A stretch of DNA of 6,505 bases from Chloroflexota bacterium (GTDB lineage Bacteria > Chloroflexota > Anaerolineae > Promineifilales > Promineifilaceae): the NCBI GenBank assembly GCA_024278255.1, contig JAJRTP010000526.1:1-6505 (forward strand), read 5' to 3'. Of the stretch, positions 1 to 5,143 are shown piece by piece; the first letter of the stretch is position 1; the number at the start of each line of letters is the position of its first letter. The position numbers and the translations under genes are program-made. The notes below the pieces were generated by a model. That model was not told the origin of the DNA. It worked only from the letters and a program-made list of their open reading frames with translations, and ran no database searches.

Positions 1-1
1 A

Positions 2-442
2 GACCTGGAACGGGCGTTGTTTGAACGGCCGGAACAGCGGGAAGCGCAGCGCTGTCTGGCCCAGGAAATGACGCAGATGATTCACGGGCAAACGGCCGTA
101 ACCAAAGCCGAAAAAGCCACCCGCGTCCTCTTCGGCGGCGATTTGGACGGGTTGGACGCCGCCGACATCGCCGAGATTTTTGCCGACGTGCCTTCCAGCC
201 AGATTGCCAAAGCGGAACTGGAAGGCGAAGGGACGCCAGTTGTAGATTTATTGGTCAGCAGCGAACTGGCTTCCTCCAAAGGGGATGCGCGCCGGGCGAT
301 TAAAGGGGGCGGCATCTACCTGAACAACCAGCGCGTCACTGACGTGATGCAGCGGGCGACATTGGCACAAAGTATTGAAGGTCAATTCCTGGTACTGCGT
401 AAAGGGCGTAAAAAATACCATTTGGCGCAAATTCTTTCCTGA
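2..442 (+). CDS. tyrS: Tyrosyl-tRNA synthetase, C-terminal part (5' end outside window)
   Basis: The reading frame is open from the window edge (base 2) to TGA at 440-442 and gives the last 146 residues of TyrS. The enzyme attaches tyrosine to tRNA(Tyr) in the cytoplasm. What is visible starts at the end of the catalytic/anticodon-recognition part (LAQEMTQMIHG, then ATRVLFGG, both typical of bacterial TyrS). After a linker, the last 70 or so residues form an S4 RNA-binding domain, with VVDLLVSSELASSKGDARR, GGGIYLNNQRV and a C-terminal FLVLRKGRKKYHLAQI strand. The HIGH and KMSKS active-site motifs lie upstream and cannot be seen. The C-terminus is normal, so nothing suggests a truncated gene apart from the window edge. 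One ACGGCCGT octamer (92-99) encodes Thr-Ala-Val. The neighbouring hsp20 gene is 211 bases downstream and functionally unrelated. Confidence 0.95.
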   Translation, partial: DLERALFERPEQREAQRCLAQEMTQMIHGQTAVTKAEKATRVLFGGDLDGLDAADIAEIFADVPSSQIAKAELEGEGTPVVDLLVSSELASSKGDARRAIKGGGIYLNNQRVTDVMQRATLAQSIEGQFLVLRKGRKKYHLAQILS

Positions 443-455
443 TCAAAAACAATGG

Positions 456-494
456 GAGGCTGGGGATTGAAAAATCTCCAATCTCCCAAGCCTC
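456..494 (+). repeat. Imperfect hairpin downstream of tyrS
   Basis: GAGGCT (456-461) pairs with AGCCTC (489-494), GGG (462-464) with CCC (485-487), and GATTG (465-469) with CAATC (479-483). There are single-base bulges at 484 and 488 and a 9-base loop. It begins 14 bases after the tyrS stop and could slow or end transcription. No run of T follows, so it is not a canonical intrinsic terminator. The surrounding AATCTC words recur three times (473-500), which resembles the low-complexity repeats in other gaps of this window. Confidence 0.45.
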
Positions 495-557
495 AATCTC
501 TCACTTCCCATCTAACATATTTCTAACTTTTTTCCGATGTAATGCTAACTTTTTGCA

Positions 558-563
558 TATATT
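558..563 (+). promoter_or_regulatory. Possible -10 element for hsp20
   Basis: TATATT matches TATAAT at five of six positions and lies in the most AT-rich part of the spacer, 90 bases before the hsp20 start. No good -35 hexamer sits 16-18 bases upstream. An alternative weak pair is TTGGCG (590-595) with TAACAG (613-618) at 17-base spacing. No CIRCE inverted repeat (the HrcA operator) is present, so the mode of heat-shock control cannot be read from the sequence. Confidence 0.2.
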
Positions 564-640
564 TTTCTTACATACTCCAGGCAAAATAGTTGGCGTAAAT
601 TGAAATAACAGGTAACAGGAATTAACTTTCTGGAACAAAA

Positions 641-646
641 AGGAGA
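641..646 (+). promoter_or_regulatory. Ribosome binding site of hsp20
   Basis: AGGAGA ends seven bases before the ATG at 654. It is a strong Shine-Dalgarno sequence and fixes the start codon. It contrasts with aroA and aroE in this window, which have no recognisable Shine-Dalgarno sequence next to their starts. Confidence 0.85.
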
Positions 647-653
647 GTGAAAG

Positions 654-1082
654 ATGACACAGATAGTACGTATGAACCGGGTTCGTCCTATGGACATTGT
701 CAATGAATTTGAGCGTTTGTTTGAACGGCCGTTCGACTTCCCCGTGCAGCGCACCTGGAACGTGGCCGTAGACGTAGCGGAAAATGAAGATGGTTACGTG
801 GTCAAAGCTTCCTTGCCGGGCATCAATATCGATGACCTGGACATCACCTTTGAAGACAACGTTTTGACACTGAAAGGGGAAATGAAGCTGGATGAAACCA
901 TTGACGAAGAAGATTACGTCATTCAGGAACGCCGTCACGGCCAATTTATGCGCAGCATTCGTTTCCCGACGGCCGTAGACAGCAACAAAATCGAAGCCAC
1001 CTATGAGAATGGGGTTCTGACTTTACAGGTTCCCAAGATGGAAGAAGTCAAACCAAAACACATCAAAGTCAAGGTTAGCTAA
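654..1082 (+). CDS. Hsp20/alpha-crystallin family small heat-shock protein
   Basis: This 142-residue protein is a typical ATP-independent holdase that binds unfolding proteins in the cytoplasm and keeps them refoldable. A short N-terminal arm (residues 1-35, with FERLFERPFDFP, a usual pattern) precedes the alpha-crystallin domain (about 36-128). That domain contains VVKASLPGI (49-57), VLTLKGE (70-76), an ERRHGQFMRSIRFP strand-loop (92-105) and the diagnostic GVLTLQVPK (120-128). A C-terminal IKV (137-139) supplies the I-x-I/V anchor used for oligomer assembly. Length and domain order are normal for bacterial class A-like sHSPs. The ATG start is supported by a strong ribosome binding site. The gene appears monocistronic: it has a 211-base spacer in front and a strong terminator behind. 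Two ACGGCCGT octamers lie inside it, in different codon phases (725 and 969). Confidence 0.95.
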   Translation: MTQIVRMNRVRPMDIVNEFERLFERPFDFPVQRTWNVAVDVAENEDGYVVKASLPGINIDDLDITFEDNVLTLKGEMKLDETIDEEDYVIQERRHGQFMRSIRFPTAVDSNKIEATYENGVLTLQVPKMEEVKPKHIKVKVS

Positions 1083-1107
1083 ACAATTTCCTCCTCCTTC
1101 ATTGTTT
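1081..1107 (+). repeat. Small hairpin at the hsp20 stop codon
   Basis: AAACAAT (1081-1087) is perfectly complementary to ATTGTTT (1101-1107) around a 13-base pyrimidine loop that contains CCTCCTCC. It overlaps the last two bases of the hsp20 stop codon. It may simply be part of the 3' untranslated region in front of the main terminator. Confidence 0.35.
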
Positions 1108-1121
1108 GGGTAAGCTGAAAG

Positions 1122-1150
1122 AGCGCCGGGCTGTTCGCCCGGCGCTTTTA
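1122..1150 (+). terminator. Rho-independent terminator of hsp20
   Basis: AGCGCCGGGC (1122-1131) and GCCCGGCGCT (1137-1146) form a perfect 10-bp GC-rich stem with a 5-base loop, followed by TTTTA. It lies 40 bases after the hsp20 stop codon. Read on the minus strand the stem is followed only by CTTTC, so it is mainly a plus-strand terminator, though it could also stop the convergent transcripts weakly. Confidence 0.85.
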
Positions 1151-1152
1151 TT

Positions 1153-1179
1153 GTAGGGCGATTTGCAAAATCGCCCTAC
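1153..1179. repeat. Perfect 12-bp-arm palindromic element
   Basis: GTAGGGCGATTT (1153-1164) and AAATCGCCCTAC (1168-1179) are perfect reverse complements around a 3-base GCA loop. The element starts three bases after the hsp20 terminator. It supplies the TAG stop codon (1178-1176, minus strand) of the secreted-protein gene. It has no T-tract on either strand, so it is better described as a REP-like intergenic palindrome than as a terminator. Confidence 0.75.
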
Positions 1180-1937
1180 GGAACGATAATCAGGGGCAGA
1201 TAAAGCTGATAGCGGGCGTAACTGATGGCAATATTTTGCAGCCAGATTTCCGCGGCCGCGCTGCCGGTATCGTCTCCCAGAAAAATCAGGTTGGGCGTTT
1301 CATACGGGTCCGGCGCGCCGGCGATTGGCGGTTCCCAGGCGGTGTAATCGCGCACAGGACCGGTCAGAACGGTCGTACCATTCGCCGCCAGCCGGTACGT
1401 ATCAGTCACAATCGTCAAATCGTAAACAATCAGCCCGTTCGTCGTATCGTAAACAACCTCTTCCGCGTGGGTAAACAGGGGAACGTCTGCCTGCGCCCAA
1501 ATCCTGTCCGGCCAGAAAGCCAGTTCAATCCCCTGCAAATCCTCCGCCAGCAAGATAACAGAAAAGCCGGCCCGGTTCGCGTTATTGTGTATCTCCTGCC
1601 TGATTTGTACGGTAAACTGCAACGTAAACCCTGCAGCACGATCAAGTGATTGTTGAGAATAAGAATAACCGGCCGAATCCTGAATCTCGGCCAAAGAGTC
1701 GAAGATGGTGGCGGGGATCGTGCCGCTATAAATCTGCTGCGCCTGCGGTGGCAACGGGAAAGAGCCAATCGCCTGGTACGTAAACGCTTACTCATCCGGC
1801 GTACCGCCCAATGCTGCGTCATACAAAACGCGCGTGGCTGCGTTCGGGGCGGAAGAAGCAGTTTTCAGTTGAAAGAAAGCTAGGGTCAGGACAACGGCCG
1901 TACTCCCCACAATCGCCGCCAACATTATTTTCCGCAT
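1176..1937 (-). pseudogene. Small secreted protein gene interrupted by an in-frame TAA
   Basis: One minus-strand frame runs from ATG (1937-1935) to TAG (1178-1176), 253 codons. It is broken only by TAA at 1790-1788, codon 50. The first part gives MRKIMLAAIVGSTAVVLTLAFFQLKTASSA, a basic N-terminus with a long hydrophobic stretch, i.e. a signal peptide with possible cleavage after SSA. Then comes RVLYDAALGGTPDE. After the stop the same frame continues without shift (AFTYQAIGSFPLPP...) for 203 residues, ending in YQLYLPLIIVP. The segment across the stop (YDxxLGGTPDE-x-AFTY) reads as one motif of the kind found near the start of secreted LamG/concanavalin-like beta-sandwich domains, so a single change such as CAA to TAA is the simplest explanation. 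The gene starts five bases after the aroE stop with only a GGGG-type weak ribosome site, so translation is probably coupled. Function is unknown. Alternatives: a recent nonsense mutation, an assembly error, or two separately translated pieces (1937-1788, and 1754-1176 from TTG). Confidence 0.65.
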
Positions 1938-1942
1938 ACAGA

Positions 1943-2785
1943 TTACCCCAATGCGTTCTGCATCACGGACAGAGATGGCTCCGCGCCCGTCCACAACTTG
2001 AAAGCCAATGCGCCCTGCTGCACCAGCATCCCCAGACCATTGGCTGCGGCGCAGCCAGCCGCCTTTGCCTGCTGCATCAAGAAGGTCTGTCGGGGATTAT
2101 AAACCAAATCATAGACAAAGGCGCCGGGGTAGACAGGGCAATCTTCGGGCCAGGGGGTTGTTTCTTTATGCGGGGTCATGCCCACAGGTGTCGTGTTGAC
2201 GATGAGAGGCGCGTGGGCAGCCGCAGCCATGTCACGCAATTCTGTTAACGGCCGTGCCTCCAATTCACCTGCACCATACGGCCGTAAATCCCCCACCAAC
2301 TGTTCTGCCTGCAACGGCCGTCGCGCCAACACCCGCACATTGCCCCCCGCCTGCCCCAGCGCATATACCACCGCCCGCGCCGAACCACCTGCACCCAAAA
2401 CCAGACAATCCCGCCCGCGCACCGGCACAGCCAACGCCTCTAAATCGGCCAAAAAGCCTGACCAGTCTGTATTGTAACCAGTGAGACGGCCGTCTTCCCC
2501 CACCACAATCGTATTCACCGCCCCAATCGCTTTAGCCCCTGCCTCAATATCATCCAAAAAGGGCATCACTGCCTGCTTGTGCGGCACCGTGACGTTGACG
2601 CCGCGAAAACCGAGAGCCGGCAAGCCGCGCACGGCCGTTTCCACTCTCTCCGGCGGCACAGGCAGCGGCACATACGCCCAATTCAACCCCAAATCGGCAA
2701 ACGCCGCATTGTGCAGCGCCGGGCTAAAACTGTGCGAAACAGGCCAGCCGATAATGCCGGTCAGTTGCGTTTTACCGTTGATCAT
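1943..2785 (-). CDS. aroE: Shikimate dehydrogenase (NADP+)
   Basis: This 280-residue enzyme reduces 3-dehydroshikimate to shikimate with NADPH, the fourth step of chorismate synthesis. The N-terminal substrate domain shows GWPVSHSFSPALHN (13-26), with the shikimate-binding Ser19 and Ser21, and GVNVTVPHK (62-70) with catalytic Lys70. Asn91 and Asp107 (GYNTDW) complete the site. The Rossmann domain has the GAGGSARAV loop (131-139), then NTTPVGM (197-203), DLVYNP (226-231) and NGLGMLVQQ (249-257). Length is normal. ATG at 2785 is chosen because family homology starts there (INGKTQLTGIIGWP), but no Shine-Dalgarno sequence precedes it. The frame stays open through the upstream tandem repeats to an ATG at 2860 that overlaps the aroA stop as ATGA, so a 25-residue longer form is conceivable. 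The gene lies 71 bases after aroA and 5 bases before the secreted-protein gene. Five ACGGCCGT octamers occur in it. Confidence 0.96.
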   Translation of the reverse strand: MINGKTQLTGIIGWPVSHSFSPALHNAAFADLGLNWAYVPLPVPPERVETAVRGLPALGFRGVNVTVPHKQAVMPFLDDIEAGAKAIGAVNTIVVGEDGRLTGYNTDWSGFLADLEALAVPVRGRDCLVLGAGGSARAVVYALGQAGGNVRVLARRPLQAEQLVGDLRPYGAGELEARPLTELRDMAAAAHAPLIVNTTPVGMTPHKETTPWPEDCPVYPGAFVYDLVYNPRQTFLMQQAKAAGCAAANGLGMLVQQGALAFKLWTGAEPSLSVMQNALG

Positions 2786-2787
2786 GT

Positions 2788-2838
2788 GTCGAGTAGTCGG
2801 GTAGTCTTGTAGTCGAGTAGTCGGGTAGTCGGGTAGTC
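2788..2838. repeat. 8-bp tandem repeat, six units, between aroA and aroE
   Basis: Six consecutive octamers of consensus GTCGRGTA (plus strand) run from 2788 to 2835: GTCGAGTA, GTCGGGTA, GTCTTGTA, GTCGAGTA, GTCGGGTA, GTCGGGTA. A partial GTC follows. They end two bases before the aroE ATG and occupy the position where a ribosome binding site would be. On the minus strand the units read TACYCGAC. A change in copy number would alter spacing and, because 8 is not a multiple of 3, the reading frame entering aroE from upstream. Confidence 0.85.
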
Positions 2839-2870
2839 CCCTCATCCTCTCACCCCTCATCCCCTCACCC
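2838..2870. repeat. CCCCTCAYC short repeats over the aroA 3' end
   Basis: CCCCTCATC (2838-2846), CCCCTCATC (2853-2861) and CCCCTCACC (2861-2869) form a short degenerate repeat next to the 8-bp array. It runs into the last codons of aroA and includes its TGA stop (2859-2857). On the minus strand the purine-rich sequence (GGTGAGGGGATGAGGGG) is Shine-Dalgarno-like and creates ATG codons at 2860 and 2845 in the aroE frame. Confidence 0.6.
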
Positions 2871-4176
2871 ATTCCATACTTGCGCCCAACGCCTGCATCG
2901 TCTCCACAAAACCGGGGAAGCTGTCGGCCACGCAAGCGGCGTCGTGAACCAGGGTGTCATTTTGCGCCAGCAAACCGAGGATAGCCAGGGACATGCCCAA
3001 GCGGTGGTCATCGTGACTGTCTGCTGTGCCGCCAGACGGCCGTACCGGGCCATGCACTGTAAAGCCATCTGTAAATTCCGTTATGTCAATGCCAAGCTGC
3101 TGAAGCTCACCGGCCAACACGCTGATGCGGTCTACTTCCTTCACCCGCAGTTCGGCTGCATCCCGCGCCGTGCTGTCCCCGGCAGCTTGCGTGGCGGCCA
3201 CAGCCCAGACGGGCAGTTCGTCAATGCCCCGTACCACTATCGCCCCGCCAATATCCGCGCTGTGCAGTTCGTCAAAGCGCACCGTCAAATCGGCCGTGGG
3301 TTCGCCGCCTGTTTCCCGCTCATTCTGCACGGAAATGGCCGCGCCCATCGCTTGCAGCATCGCCAGAATCCCTGTGCGCGTCTCGTTCAGTCCCACATTT
3401 TCAATGGTGATTTGCGAATGAGGTACAGTCGCTGCGGCTACCAATGGAAACGCTGCCGAAGAAATATCAGCCGGAACCGTCAAATCCAACGGCGCCAAGC
3501 TTTCCGGTCTCTCCAGCCAAACCCAGCCATCCGCCTCTTGCACCGTTGCTCCCATCGCCCGCAGCATCCGTTCCGTGTGGTCGCGGGCGGGACCGGGCTG
3601 GTAGACGCGGGTTTCGCCTTCAGCGTACAAACCAGCCAGCAAAATGGCGCTTTTCACCTGGGCGCTGGCGACGGGCATCCGGTAGCTGATGGCGTGCAGG
3701 CTGGCGGGATGGATGATTAGAGGGACACGGCCGTTTCCCGCCACAATATCAGCCCCCATTTCGGTTAACGGCCGTATGATGCGCCCCATCGGCCGTTTGC
3801 GTAACTGCTCGCTGCCATCCAGCACAGAAGGGAAACGCTGCCCGCTCAGTATCCCGGCCAGCAAGCGTAGTCCTGTTCCGGCATTGCGCAGGTCTAATGG
3901 TTCGGGCGACGGCCGTAACCCATGCAGCCCTTGCCCCTCAATCGTCAATTCCCAGGCTGTGTCTGATGTTTTTTCGATGTGGATGGGTATGCCGAGGGAT
4001 TGTACGGCCGTTAACGTCGCCAACGTATCCCCAGCCGGCAGCCAGCGGCGAATATGGCTGGTTCCCTCGGCCAAAGCCGCCAGCATCACTGCTCGGTGGC
4101 TGATAGATTTATCGCCGGGAACGGTGATGGTGCCGCGTAAAGGTGTTTTTTGGGGGTGGATCAGGAGGGTTTTCAT
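2857..4176 (-). CDS. aroA: 3-phosphoshikimate 1-carboxyvinyltransferase (EPSP synthase)
   Basis: This 439-residue enzyme transfers the enolpyruvyl group of PEP to shikimate-3-phosphate, the sixth shikimate-pathway step and the target of glyphosate. Motifs in order: VPGDKSISHRA (19-29) with Lys23, Ser24 and Arg28; RNAGTGLRLLAGIL (97-110) with Gly100 in the PEP/glyphosate loop; LRKRPM (125-130); SAQVKSA (171-177); DHTERML (199-205); PADISSAAF (235-243); GIDELPVWAVAA (317-328) with Asp319; RVKEVDRI (344-351) with Glu347; HDDHRLGM (388-395). The motif pattern is closer to class II (Bacillus/Streptococcus-like) enzymes than to E. coli AroA. The usual Ser/Thr in RVKE(S/T)DR is Val348 here, which is unusual. 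Length is normal. The ATG at 4176 fits homology but has no Shine-Dalgarno sequence, and a large hairpin begins six bases upstream. Five ACGGCCGT octamers lie in the gene. It pairs functionally with aroE downstream. Confidence 0.97.
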   Translation of the reverse strand: MKTLLIHPQKTPLRGTITVPGDKSISHRAVMLAALAEGTSHIRRWLPAGDTLATLTAVQSLGIPIHIEKTSDTAWELTIEGQGLHGLRPSPEPLDLRNAGTGLRLLAGILSGQRFPSVLDGSEQLRKRPMGRIIRPLTEMGADIVAGNGRVPLIIHPASLHAISYRMPVASAQVKSAILLAGLYAEGETRVYQPGPARDHTERMLRAMGATVQEADGWVWLERPESLAPLDLTVPADISSAAFPLVAAATVPHSQITIENVGLNETRTGILAMLQAMGAAISVQNERETGGEPTADLTVRFDELHSADIGGAIVVRGIDELPVWAVAATQAAGDSTARDAAELRVKEVDRISVLAGELQQLGIDITEFTDGFTVHGPVRPSGGTADSHDDHRLGMSLAILGLLAQNDTLVHDAACVADSFPGFVETMQALGASMEWVRG

Positions 4177-4182
4177 GGGGCG

Positions 4183-4239
4183 TATTGCGTATTGCGTATT
4201 GCGTACCAGAAACCTTTACGCAATACGTAATACGCAATA
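4183..4239. repeat. 23-bp-arm hairpin built of heptamer repeats
   Basis: The left arm (4183-4205) and right arm (4217-4239) are reverse complements except for one position (4194/4228, a G-T pair), with an 11-base loop. Each arm is itself a tandem heptamer: about three and a half units of CGTATTG on the left and about three of TACGCAA (one variant, TACGTAA) on the right. It fills nearly all of the 67-base gap between the SEC-C gene stop (4244) and the aroA start (4176). No T-tract follows on the minus strand. Confidence 0.85.
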
Positions 4240-4243
4240 TTTC

Positions 4244-5065
4244 TTACCGCTTAAACCGCTTCATCTGCCGGGCAATCGACTGCGTTTTCTTGTCCGGCCG
4301 ATTAGAATCCAGACGGGCGACTGGCGGACGGTCTTTAGCTTCCGCCTGAGCCAGAGCGTGGTAAGTAATCAGGTAATTCTTGTTGCGCATAAATTCTTCA
4401 TGCGTGGCTTCGGGATGTACAGCCAGATACGCTTTCTCGGCCGTTTCCATCGTCTCCCGCAGATCGCCAATTTCGTCGGCGGGCAGGTAGGCTGGCGCCA
4501 CGCTAAATTCCAGATGATCTACCACAGGAACCAGTCGCCCCATAATGACCTCACCTACTTCTACAATACCCCGGCCGCCGGATTCGTAAATTTCCACTTC
4601 TTCGCCAGTAAAATAATCACGTAATTTGAGTTGCTGGCCTTCATAACTTAACAATTCATAAGCGCTGGCTGGCGGGGCGTCCTTCCAATCATCTACCAAT
4701 TGCTGTTGAGCCGAGGAGAGATCGGGGTAACGTTCTTCGGCGTAGATTTGGATGAGGTAACGGCCGTCGCCCAAATCATAATCAAACGTAAACCAATCAA
4801 TAAAGCGGAAAGCCTCATCCATACTCATCTCTTCCGCATTATCAAATTCATACAGGCCATTCCAGTACAACGGCAGCGCCTGGGCAAATGCCTCAGAAAA
4901 ACGCTCCTCCCGGCCAAACTTCAACAAATCCCGGCGCACATAACGAGCCGCATCCTTCACCGCCCGCACCTGCTTTTCCTTCGCCTGATCTTCCTTCATG
5001 TGACACTGCTTATACTTCTTCCCGCTGCCACAATAACAGGGATCATTTCGTCCTATTTTTGCCAT
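4244..5065 (-). CDS. SEC-C motif zinc-binding protein of unknown function
   Basis: The 273-residue protein opens with MAKIGRNDPCYCGSGKKYKQCH, a textbook SEC-C metal-binding motif (C-x-C-x8-C-H; Cys10, Cys12, Cys21, His22). It is the zinc finger best known from the C-terminus of SecA, where it contacts SecB and ribosomes. Here it sits at the N-terminus, as in many stand-alone SEC-C proteins. The rest (about 35-273) is acidic and probably globular, with many aromatic residues (EAFRFIDWFTFDYDLGDGRYLIQIY); no enzyme family is recognised. The C-terminal 25 residues are basic. There is no signal peptide, so it is likely cytoplasmic. ATG at 5065 is preferred over TTG at 5068 because the Shine-Dalgarno AGAGGTGA (5076-5069) gives correct spacing only to the ATG. 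It lies between the DUF368 gene and aroA on the same strand. One ACGGCCGT (4760) encodes D-G-R. A role in protein quality control or export would be only a guess. Confidence 0.85.
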   Translation of the reverse strand: MAKIGRNDPCYCGSGKKYKQCHMKEDQAKEKQVRAVKDAARYVRRDLLKFGREERFSEAFAQALPLYWNGLYEFDNAEEMSMDEAFRFIDWFTFDYDLGDGRYLIQIYAEERYPDLSSAQQQLVDDWKDAPPASAYELLSYEGQQLKLRDYFTGEEVEIYESGGRGIVEVGEVIMGRLVPVVDHLEFSVAPAYLPADEIGDLRETMETAEKAYLAVHPEATHEEFMRNKNYLITYHALAQAEAKDRPPVARLDSNRPDKKTQSIARQMKRFKR

Positions 5066-5068
5066 CAA

Positions 5069-5076
5069 TCACCTCT
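5069..5076 (-). promoter_or_regulatory. Ribosome binding site of the SEC-C gene
   Basis: Read on the minus strand, AGAGGTGA ends three bases before the ATG at 5065, with six bases between AGAGG and the ATG. It decides the start in favour of ATG over the adjacent in-frame TTG. Confidence 0.75.
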
Positions 5077-5081
5077 CAATC

Positions 5082-5137
5082 GTAGCCGCAGTATCCCTAC
5101 CGCGTTTACATTTGCGCGGTAGGGATACCGCGGCTAC
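5082..5137. repeat. 23-bp-arm hairpin between the DUF368 and SEC-C genes
   Basis: The arms at 5082-5104 and 5115-5137 are complementary except at 5090/5129, with a 10-base loop. In minus-strand RNA the exceptional pair is a G-U wobble, so the stem would be continuous in a transcript of these genes. It begins seven bases after the DUF368 stop and fills most of the 78-base gap to the SEC-C start. No T-tract follows, so it is not a canonical terminator; it may be an mRNA-stabilising or REP-like element. Part of it (GTAGGG) is shared with the palindrome at 1153. Confidence 0.8.
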
Positions 5138-5143
5138 CGATAC

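Larger units (their letters stand above)
92..4767. repeat. Highly iterated palindromic octamer ACGGCCGT (15 exact copies)
   Basis: Exact copies start at 92, 725, 969, 1894, 2248, 2278, 2314, 2486, 2631, 3036, 3727, 3768, 3909, 4004 and 4760. All lie inside genes: tyrS 1, hsp20 2, the secreted-protein gene 1, aroE 5, aroA 5, SEC-C gene 1. Single-mismatch TCGGCCGT copies start at 3290, 3789 and 4437, and ACGGCCGG at 25. The octamer encodes T-A-V (five copies), x-R-P (seven) or D/N-G-R (three), so it uses all three codon phases and is not caused by one peptide motif. Confidence 0.9.

Noticed and set aside
443..653. HrcA/CIRCE operator upstream of hsp20
   Set aside because: No TTAGCACTC-N9-GAGTGCTAA-like inverted repeat is present.
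501..944. Minus-strand open frame of 147 codons over the hsp20 5' half
   Set aside because: Antisense to the alpha-crystallin domain; no ribosome site and no family resemblance.
1251..1260. CGCGGCCGCG palindrome as another copy of the octamer
   Set aside because: It shares only the CGGCCG core; flanks are G and C, so it is not counted among the 15.
2944..3720. Plus-strand open frame of 258 codons inside aroA
   Set aside because: Fully antisense to conserved AroA motifs and rich in Arg, His and Cys as expected of a shadow frame.
4183..4239. Possible CRISPR or origin iterons
   Set aside because: Heptamers are contiguous with no spacers, inverted rather than direct across the loop, and no replication, cas or partition gene is nearby.
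3689..4624. Long plus-strand open frame (311 codons) antisense to aroA and the SEC-C gene
   Set aside because: It overlaps two firmly identified genes, crosses the heptamer hairpin, and its translation is low-complexity with no recognisable domain; it is a shadow frame.
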